47,374 nucleotides of DNA. Source: Planctomycetota bacterium. GTDB taxonomy: Bacteria; Planctomycetota; UBA1135; GCA-002686595. Below the pieces are notes generated by a model, which saw only the letters and a program-made list of their open reading frames with translations, had not been told where the DNA came from and searched no databases. Made by a program: the position numbers and the translations under genes. Positions within the stretch are counted from its first letter, which is position 1, and each line of letters starts with the position of its first letter. The stretch spans positions 1 through 47,374 of the forward strand of contig JADJQU010000016.1 in NCBI GenBank assembly GCA_016712565.1, given 5' to 3'. Positions 9,761-15,628 of the stretch are shown one piece after another.

Positions 9761-11056
9761 GTGACCAAGAGCTTCCAAGAGTCCCGCCTGGACCGCATGG
9801 TGATCGGCTTGGGGGTGAGCGCCCTCTGTCTGGTGGGCCTGCTTCTCGTCGCCAGGCAGTGCGGCGCCGAAGCCGAGCCCGCGGCCCCACCCTCCCCCCA
9901 GGGAGCACAAGCCCCGCCGGTGGTCGTGGTGCAGGAGGCACCTCCCCGGGCCGCGCCCGTCCTGGATCCCGCGGTTTGGACTCCGGGGGCCAACTGGCTC
10001 CTGCGACTTCCACCCGAGGTCGGCCCCGGGGGGCCCCTGGCCCTGCCGGTCTATCCGCCCTGGACACCTGAGCAGGCCCAGCAGCTGTTCCTGATCGGCC
10101 CCAAGGAGCGCTACGACCCCCTGTGCGGCAAGATCTGGTTGCCGAACGCCCGTTTCGCCAACCCGTTCCCCGAGTACCCCGGTGGCGTGGTCGAGTTCGT
10201 CACCAATGGGCTCTCCCTGCGGGAGGACGCCGAGGTACGGTCGGAAAGGCCGGTCTATCGCGTGCTCGTCGCCGGGGATTCCCACACCGACGGGGTGTGC
10301 AGCAACTCGGAGTCGTTCGCGAACCTGTGCGAGGCGGCCCTGGTGCGAAGGGCCCAGAAGGAGGCCGCCGCGCGGGGGCAACGCTTCGAGCCCCAGTGGA
10401 TCGACGTGCTCAACGCCGGCAAGGGCACGCATTCGTTCTTCAGCTATCTGGGCACGCTGCAGAGACTGCTGGACCTCGATCCCGACGTGTTCGTGGTCAC
10501 CGTGTACGGCGGCAACGACTTCGAGGAGCTCTCCTGGTGCTGGCACGCCCAGGGGTTCGACGGGGCCTCTCCGCCCGGCCAGGCCAACTACAAGAAGCAG
10601 GTGCGCGCCGCCCAGCGCATCAGTCCCAACGTGCTCAGCCAGGCCCTGGTCGGGCTGAAGTTCTTCGACACGTACCCGGCGGAACGCGAGATCACGGTGC
10701 GCGGGGCGGCCACGGTGATGGAGCGCATCCAGGCCGTGTGCAAGGAACGGGGCATCCGACTGCTCCTGCTCTACCTGCCCTCCTGGCCCGAAGTCGAGCC
10801 GTCCAATCCGGCCATGAAGCTCTCGGCCTTCCTGCAGGCCATGGAACTCAAGCAGGCGGCGCTCGCCACCCCGCGCAAGATGGCGGACGACTTCCTGGAG
10901 CGCATGGCCGGCCTGGGGATCGAGACCGTGGACCTGCGGCCGATTCTCAAGGCGAGCAAGGAGACCGTGTACTGGCACGCGGACTGGCACATCAACCTGC
11001 TGGGCCACCGCCTGGTGGCGGGGGCCCTGTTCGAGGCGCTGTGCCTGCGCAAGTGA
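9761..11056 (+). CDS. SGNH-type hydrolase, membrane-anchored (possible O-acyl esterase/transferase)
   Basis: Predicted 431-residue protein with one N-terminal membrane segment (MVIGLGVSALCLVGLLLVA) followed by a Pro/Ala-rich linker. The SGNH/GDSL signatures are in order: block I VLVAGDSHTDG near residue 172 with the nucleophilic Ser, block III YGGND near 249, and block V DWHINLLGH near 408 with catalytic Asp and His. The catalytic domain is therefore on the outer side of the membrane. Related proteins remove or transfer acetyl groups on polysaccharides. The start is uncertain: GTG 9761 or ATG 9797 fit the signal-anchor; an in-frame ATG further upstream would overlap the terminator hairpin and is unlikely. 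It converges with the small lipoprotein gene at 11088. Confidence 0.82.
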   Translation: MTKSFQESRLDRMVIGLGVSALCLVGLLLVARQCGAEAEPAAPPSPQGAQAPPVVVVQEAPPRAAPVLDPAVWTPGANWLLRLPPEVGPGGPLALPVYPPWTPEQAQQLFLIGPKERYDPLCGKIWLPNARFANPFPEYPGGVVEFVTNGLSLREDAEVRSERPVYRVLVAGDSHTDGVCSNSESFANLCEAALVRRAQKEAAARGQRFEPQWIDVLNAGKGTHSFFSYLGTLQRLLDLDPDVFVVTVYGGNDFEELSWCWHAQGFDGASPPGQANYKKQVRAAQRISPNVLSQALVGLKFFDTYPAEREITVRGAATVMERIQAVCKERGIRLLLLYLPSWPEVEPSNPAMKLSAFLQAMELKQAALATPRKMADDFLERMAGLGIETVDLRPILKASKETVYWHADWHINLLGHRLVAGALFEALCLRK

Positions 11057-11087
11057 GCGGTCGCCGCGGCGGATCCGCCCGGTGCTC

Positions 11088-11378
11088 CTACCGGACCTCG
11101 ATGTCGAGCTTGGCGACGGCCTGCTCCACCTGCCTCAGGGCCTCGGCGTCCTCGTAGGAGACGATCAATGAGTTGGTGCGGACATCCGCCACGATGCGGA
11201 CGTCGCGCAGCAGGCTCTTGAGGGACGCCGCGGTCGGCCCGGCCTCGGCGAAGCGCAGCGGGATGACCTGCAGTTGCGCGGTGCGTTCCGGCGGGCGCGC
11301 GGGGCGGGCCTCCGGCCCGTGGCAGGCGGGGGCGAGCAGCAGGGGGAGCAGGAGCAGGAGCAGCGCAGGGATCTTCAT
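11088..11378 (-). CDS. Mini lipoprotein with a secretin N-domain-like fold
   Basis: Predicted 96-residue exported protein. MKIPALLLLLLPLLLAPAC is a signal peptide ending in a lipobox-like LAPAC with Cys 19, and AGGGGG lies just upstream of the ATG. The mature part matches the short N-domains of secretins (Secretin_N): a beta strand with LQVIPLRFAEA, then DVRIVADVRTNSLIVSYEDA and a helix ending VAKLDIEVR, the usual NSLIV...LD pattern. Normally this domain is repeated and followed by an outer-membrane pore domain; here it is all there is. It may be a free-standing periplasmic adaptor, or a relic. It is divergent from the cytochrome cluster, with 249 bases between the starts. Confidence 0.65.
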   Translation of the reverse strand: MKIPALLLLLLPLLLAPACHGPEARPARPPERTAQLQVIPLRFAEAGPTAASLKSLLRDVRIVADVRTNSLIVSYEDAEALRQVEQAVAKLDIEVR

Positions 11379-11416
11379 GGCCCCCTGGGACGGCCGTGGC
11401 CCCGGTTTCTTCCCGC

Positions 11417-11461
11417 GTGCTTCGCACTAGTGCGTAGGCCGTGCCTTCGTTTCTACGCACT
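11417..11461. promoter_or_regulatory. Inverted repeats in the control region upstream of the cytochrome cluster
   Basis: AGTGCGTAG (11429-11437) and CTACGCACT (11453-11461) form a perfect 9-base inverted repeat with a 15-base spacer. Directly before it, GTGC-TTC-GCAC (11417-11427) forms a small hairpin. The element lies between the divergent starts at 11378 (-) and 11628 (+). It could be an operator or a leader hairpin; TAGTGCG recurs at 11512. Confidence 0.4.
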
Positions 11462-11627
11462 CGGAGCAGTTCCCTGCGCATCCTGGAGCCCGCGGGCCAC
11501 GCCCACGGAGCTAGTGCGCGTTTCCAGGAAAGGCGACACTACGCGCACGTTGCGACCACCGCAGGCTCTGAACTCCGTGACGCCCGCGCGCAGACAGATC
11601 CCCGAACTCCTCCAGAAAGGCATGAAG

Positions 11628-12362
11628 ATGAGCACTCGTACTTCGACGAAGGGCCGGGTTTGGCTCGGCGCACTGATCGTGATGGCCGGGCTGGGACTGG
11701 CCGTCGCCTCGACGACCGCAGGTCCCGCCGATCCGGCCCAGGCCAAGCCGAACAAATACATCGGCTCCAACAAGTGCAAGAGCTGCCACGCCAACAAGGA
11801 GAACGGCGACCAGCACGGCACGTGGCTCGCGAGCAAGCACGCCAAGGCCTTCACCGAACTGGCCTCGGACGCCGCCAAGAAGGCCGCCGCCGACAAGGGA
11901 ATCGCCGATCCGCAGACCGCGGACGCCTGCATCAAGTGCCACACCACGGGACACGGCCTGCCGAAGGAAAACTTCGACAAGGCCTTCGACATCAAGCTCG
12001 GCGTGCAGTGCGAAACCTGCCACGGCCCGGGTGAGAAGCACATGAAGGCGCGCTTCGCCGCCGCGGCCGCCCTGGAAGAGGGCAAGGAAGCGCCGAAGTA
12101 CACCGCGACGCCGGAGGGCGAGATCATCCTCTCCCCGAAGGAAGAGGCCTGCCGGGCCTGCCACAACAAGGACTCCCCGACCTACAAGCCCTTCTGCTTC
12201 CCCGCCCGTTCGGCCTCCCTGCGGCACCTGCTGACGAACAAGCCGCGCACGCCGGAGCAGCTCAAGGAGCTCAAGGCCTGCGGCTGCGGCGACAAGTGCT
12301 CGACCGCCGGCCACGAGTGCACCGCCGAGTGCGCGGTGCCCGACCCGAAGGTCAACAAGTAG
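11628..12362 (+). CDS. Tetraheme cytochrome c (c554-like) with Cys-rich tail
   Basis: Predicted 244-residue exported cytochrome. ATG 11628 is preferred over ATG 11622 because AAAGG (11616-11620) then sits seven bases away. The signal peptide is WLGALIVMAGLGLAVASTTAG. Four CXXCH heme sites follow: CKSCH (residue 50), CIKCH, CETCHGPG and CRACH. The arrangement, with CETCHGPGEKH as third site, fits the cytochrome c554/c-prime family of periplasmic electron carriers. After the fourth heme comes an unusual tail: LLTNKPRTPEQLKELKACG, then a cluster of five more Cys in 18 residues without a heme motif, perhaps a metal site. It opens the respiratory cluster and is 179 bases from the Rieske gene, so it may be co-transcribed with it. 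Confidence 0.88.
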   Translation: MSTRTSTKGRVWLGALIVMAGLGLAVASTTAGPADPAQAKPNKYIGSNKCKSCHANKENGDQHGTWLASKHAKAFTELASDAAKKAAADKGIADPQTADACIKCHTTGHGLPKENFDKAFDIKLGVQCETCHGPGEKHMKARFAAAAALEEGKEAPKYTATPEGEIILSPKEEACRACHNKDSPTYKPFCFPARSASLRHLLTNKPRTPEQLKELKACGCGDKCSTAGHECTAECAVPDPKVNK

Positions 12363-12541
12363 GCGGGTCTCCGAGGTGAATCCGTCCGGCGCGGCGCGTC
12401 CCGAAGAACCCTGGGCCGCGCCGCTCCCGGTCCCGCTCCAGGCCGAAACCACGCTCGGCGCGGGTCCGAGAACTTGAGTTCCCTTCGAGCGCCGCGCGTG
12501 GACCGTGAATTCCTGATCTCGACAGCCGAAAGCCCCCCATC

Positions 12542-13195
12542 ATGTTCGTGATCCTGCCGTCCGACGCGCCCAGCGGGCTCGTCGACGCGGTCTGCGCCAA
12601 AGCCGCTGCCCGCGGTTGGCAACCGGAAACTTCGCGCGGCGACGAACAGACCATCGTGGCGCTCGCCGGGCACGGTGATCGGCTCGGATTGGAGCAGGAC
12701 CTGTCCGGCGAAGCCCAGGCGGAACTGGTGCCGCTGCTGACCGGGCGCGAGTATTGGAAGCAGCGCCTGATCCGGCGTGTGGTGGGCTGGCTCGCGGCCG
12801 GGCTCGGGCTCCTGACCGCGGTTGCCCTGTTGATGCCCGCCCTGGGCTTCCTCGTGCCGCCCTCTCGCTCGACTCCCGGCGCCGACACGTCCCGGGCCGC
12901 TCTGGTGCGAGAGCTGCCCGAAGGCAGCGCCCGCATCGTGCGCTTCCGCGGCCGGCCCGCGCTGGTGGTCCATCACGGAGAGGGGCGCTACTTCGCCCTG
13001 AGCGCCATCTGCACCCACATGGAGGACTGTCAGTTGGAGTGGGACGCGGAGCGGGCCCAGATCGTCTGCCCCTGCCACGGCTGCGTGTTCGACCTCTACG
13101 GCAATGTCTGCCATGGGCCTGCCTCCGTGCCCCTGGAGCGCATCGGCACCGAGCGCTCCGCGGCGCGCGTCTATCTGCGGGAGGGAGCCCCGTGA
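12542..13195 (+). CDS. Rieske iron-sulfur protein with N-terminal DAHP-synthase-FXD-like domain
   Basis: Predicted 217 residues. Residues 1-72 resemble the ferredoxin-like regulatory domain of DAHP synthases (opening beta strand, helix, then TSRGDEQTIVALAGHGD and LVPLLTGREYW). Residues 74-106 hold the membrane anchor (VVGWLAAGLGLLTAVALLM). The Rieske domain follows, with ligands C157 and H159 in ICTHMEDC and C176 and H179 in CPCHGCVFD. Compared with canonical CTHxGC and CPCHGS boxes, box I has one extra residue before the second Cys and the Ser after HG is Cys 181, which should alter redox potential. The protein passes electrons from quinol to a cytochrome. The GTG of the cytochrome b gene overlaps its stop (GTGA), so the two are translationally coupled. 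Confidence 0.88.
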   Translation: MFVILPSDAPSGLVDAVCAKAAARGWQPETSRGDEQTIVALAGHGDRLGLEQDLSGEAQAELVPLLTGREYWKQRLIRRVVGWLAAGLGLLTAVALLMPALGFLVPPSRSTPGADTSRAALVRELPEGSARIVRFRGRPALVVHHGEGRYFALSAICTHMEDCQLEWDAERAQIVCPCHGCVFDLYGNVCHGPASVPLERIGTERSAARVYLREGAP

Positions 13196-13851
13196 GTTCC
13201 TCCGACGGACGCGGATCCGGCCAGGGCGGCGAGTTCCTGGCGACGCTCTGGTCCTTGCTGCGCACGCCGATTCCGCCCGGGCGCCGCGGATTCCTGGCGC
13301 TGGGCTGGCCGCTGCTGCTCCTGTTCCTGCTGCAGGTGGCCAGCGGCATCCTGCTGTCGTTCTACTACCAGCCGTCACCCGGCGAGGCGGCGGAAAGCAC
13401 GCGACGCATCCTGCGCGACGTCGACGGCGGTTGGCTGGTGTTCGGCGTGCACCACTGGTCGGGCCAGGCGATGGTCGCGCTGTCGCTCCTGCAGCCCCTG
13501 CGCGTGCTCTTGACCCGGGCCTGGCGCGGGGCGGCCGCCGGGAGCTGGACCCTGGGAGTGCTGCTCTTGCCCCTGGTGGTGCTGCTGGCCTACTCCGGAA
13601 GCCTGCTCAAGTGGGACGTCGGAGCCCACGCCACGGTAGTCGCGGCCCTGTCGGCCGTGGGCGAGATCCCCTGGATCGGCCCGAGCGTGGCGTACATGGT
13701 CCGCGGGGGCGAGGAGGTCAGCGCCACGACGCTCTCCCGCCTGCACTCGGCGCACACGCAGTTCCTGCCTTGGTTCGTGTTCGTGCTGGTGACGTTCAAT
13801 CTGGTGATCCTGGCACGTCGCCGCCGCCTGGGCCGGGGAGGTTCCCGATGA
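13192..13851 (+). CDS. Cytochrome b6-like protein lacking the n-side heme ligands
   Basis: Predicted 219-residue, four-helix protein that aligns without doubt to cytochrome b6 / the N-terminal half of cytochrome b (LQVASGILLSFYYQPS, GWLVFGVHHWS, TTLSRLHSAHTQFLPW). Ligands of the p-side heme are present: H87 and H188, matching H86 and H187 of b6. The n-side heme ligands are gone: the position of H100 is Q101 (LLQPLRV) and that of H202 is N203 (TFNLVIL). The Cys that binds heme cn in b6f is also absent. The reading frame is intact and the gene is embedded in a tight operon, so this is a real substitution, not decay. Start GTG 13192 overlaps the Rieske stop; the stop overlaps the next start (ATGA). 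Confidence 0.92.
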   Translation: MSSSDGRGSGQGGEFLATLWSLLRTPIPPGRRGFLALGWPLLLLFLLQVASGILLSFYYQPSPGEAAESTRRILRDVDGGWLVFGVHHWSGQAMVALSLLQPLRVLLTRAWRGAAAGSWTLGVLLLPLVVLLAYSGSLLKWDVGAHATVVAALSAVGEIPWIGPSVAYMVRGGEEVSATTLSRLHSAHTQFLPWFVFVLVTFNLVILARRRRLGRGGSR

Positions 13852-14390
13852 TCATCGTGCTCAAGCGCGGGACCGAACCCGATCAGATCGCCGAGGTGCT
13901 GCGCGAAGCCCAGCGCCGCGGTCTCCAGTGCCGCGCGTTGGTGGCGGCCGACAAGCCGGTGCTGCACGTGCTGTCCGGCAACACGCGACGGGCGCGCAAG
14001 CTGCTCAAGCTGGAGCGCGTGCAGGCCCTGGTGGCCACTTCCGGGCCGCGCGTGCGCGTCGAGGGTCGGCGCTTCTTCCCCTACCATTTCCTCAACTGGT
14101 CGTCCGCGGCCTTGATGCTGATCGCCACCCTGGTGCTCCTCGCGGGTCAGTTCCCGCCGGGCGTCGGGGAGGCACCGGGCACGCTGGCCGGACAGGCAGC
14201 CCCTGGCGCTGACGTTGCGGGCTCGGCCGGCGCGCCCATCGTGCTGCCTTGGTACGTGGCCTGGCTCCCCGGCATCCTGGGGAGCGGCTCGCCGGGAGCG
14301 GCGGCGCTTCTGTTCGCGGGCCTGCTGCTGTTGCTCCTGGCGCTGCCCACGCTCGACCGGCGCCTGATTCGCGGCAAGGGAGGTGCGTGA
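13848..14390 (+). CDS. Subunit-IV-like (cytochrome b C-terminal) protein with N-terminal FXD-like domain
   Basis: Predicted 180 residues. Residues 1-72 start MIIVLKRGTEPDQIAEVL, the pattern of the DAHP-synthase ferredoxin-like domain, as in the Rieske gene two upstream. Residues 75-170 align with the C-terminal part of cytochrome b/subunit IV: FFPYHFLNWSSAALMLIA, first helix, a Gly/Ala-rich loop, VLPWYVAWLPGIL, last helix and LDRR. The PEWY motif of the quinol-oxidation site reads LPWY (133-136), so the catalytic Glu is missing. Fewer helices are present than in typical subunit IV (two rather than three). It would complete the split cytochrome b. The start overlaps the cytochrome b stop (ATGA) and its own stop overlaps the next start. 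Confidence 0.75.
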   Translation: MIIVLKRGTEPDQIAEVLREAQRRGLQCRALVAADKPVLHVLSGNTRRARKLLKLERVQALVATSGPRVRVEGRRFFPYHFLNWSSAALMLIATLVLLAGQFPPGVGEAPGTLAGQAAPGADVAGSAGAPIVLPWYVAWLPGILGSGSPGAAALLFAGLLLLLLALPTLDRRLIRGKGGA

Positions 14391-15628
14391 TGGTCTCTCT
14401 CGCCAGGCTCGCGCTGCTGCTGCTCGCGTGGGCCGCACCCCTGGGCGCACAGAACGACCGACCCAGCTCCAGTTGCGCCGTGTGCCACGGCGAGCAGGGC
14501 CGGGACCTGTCCCTGGGCTCCCACGCACGCGCCGGCATCAGCTGCGTGCAGTGCCACGGGGGCGTCGAGGGTCCCCTGGACGTGGAGCATGCCCACGCGG
14601 GCCAGGTGGACCCGCTGAAGACACCGCGTGCCATCGTCGCCTCCTGCGGCGGCTGCCATGGGGACATCGAGCGCATGCGCGGCTACGCCCTGCGCACGGA
14701 CCAAGCTTCGCTGTACACGATCAGCGCCCACGGCGCGAAGCTGGCCCAGGACCCCAAGGCGGACGTGGCCACCTGCGTCACCTGCCACGGCGCGCACCGC
14801 GTGCTGCCGGTGTCCGATTCGCGTTCACCCGTGCACAAGCTTCGCCAGGCGGAGACCTGCGGGCAGTGCCATGGCGATCCCAAGTTCACCGCGGGCCACG
14901 GGCTCGAGCACGGGATGGTCGAGGCCTGGCGCGGCTCGGTCCACGGCAAGGCGCTGATGGACGAGGGCCGCGTGGCGAGCCCGGCGTGCACCGATTGCCA
15001 TGGGTCCCACGGGGCCGCGCCCCCGCGCGCCAAGGACGTGGGTCACGTGTGCGGGCAGTGCCACACCGTCGTGCGACGCCACTTCGAGGAGAGCGCGCAC
15101 CACCGGGCCGCCCTGCGCGGCGAAGTCGAGGAGTGCATCGCCTGCCACGGCGACCACGGCGTGGCCGAACCGTCGGCCGAGATGCTGCTGATGCGGCCGG
15201 GTTCGGTATGCCTGCCGTGCCACACGGCCGAAAGTGACCCGGCGCGAGTCACCGCGACGGCGATCTACAACGACCTCGAGCAGCTCGACGGCGCCATCGA
15301 GGAGACCCAGCGGATGCTGAGCGAGGCGGCCCAGTCCGGGCTGTTCATCGACGAGGAAGCCGGCTACCTGGACGACGCGCGCAGCCTGCGCATTCGGGCC
15401 CGCGCCATCACGCACACGCTTTCCTCGGCGGCCTTGGGCGATCTGCTCAATCGCGGCCAGGCCATGGTGCAGGAGACGCGCGAGCGCCTGGCGATCAAGG
15501 CGCGCGCCTTCCGCGACCACCGGATCTACACGGCGCTGTTCTTCGTGGTGGCGCTGATGTTCGCCGGCGTGCTGCAGGTCTACCGGCGGCGGATCGTCGG
15601 GAGCGGTTCGAGGAAGCTCCGGCCATGA
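14390..15628 (+). CDS. Nine-heme cytochrome c with C-terminal membrane anchor
   Basis: Predicted 412 residues. GGGAGG lies just upstream of ATG 14390, which overlaps the previous stop. Signal peptide LALLLLAWAAPLGAQ is followed by nine CXXCH motifs (CAVCH, CVQCH, CGGCH, CVTCH, CGQCH, CTDCH, CGQCH, CIACH, CLPCH), several with the HG or THG pattern and the SVHGKAL segment of the doubled-CXXCH family. A heme-free helical stretch with a coiled-coil look (NDLEQLDGAIEETQRML) leads to a single membrane helix at IYTALFFVVALMFAGVLQVY and a short positive tail. The heme domain is therefore held at the outer face of the inner membrane, where it could accept electrons from the Rieske/cytochrome b unit encoded just before it. 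Confidence 0.9.
   Translation: MVSLARLALLLLAWAAPLGAQNDRPSSSCAVCHGEQGRDLSLGSHARAGISCVQCHGGVEGPLDVEHAHAGQVDPLKTPRAIVASCGGCHGDIERMRGYALRTDQASLYTISAHGAKLAQDPKADVATCVTCHGAHRVLPVSDSRSPVHKLRQAETCGQCHGDPKFTAGHGLEHGMVEAWRGSVHGKALMDEGRVASPACTDCHGSHGAAPPRAKDVGHVCGQCHTVVRRHFEESAHHRAALRGEVEECIACHGDHGVAEPSAEMLLMRPGSVCLPCHTAESDPARVTATAIYNDLEQLDGAIEETQRMLSEAAQSGLFIDEEAGYLDDARSLRIRARAITHTLSSAALGDLLNRGQAMVQETRERLAIKARAFRDHRIYTALFFVVALMFAGVLQVYRRRIVGSGSRKLRP

Noticed and set aside
5737..9993. A 1418-residue open frame on the minus strand
   Set aside because: Antisense to the lipoprotein, part of the SGNH gene and the terminator; Arg/His/Gly/Val-rich composition typical of shadow frames in GC-rich DNA, no domain features.
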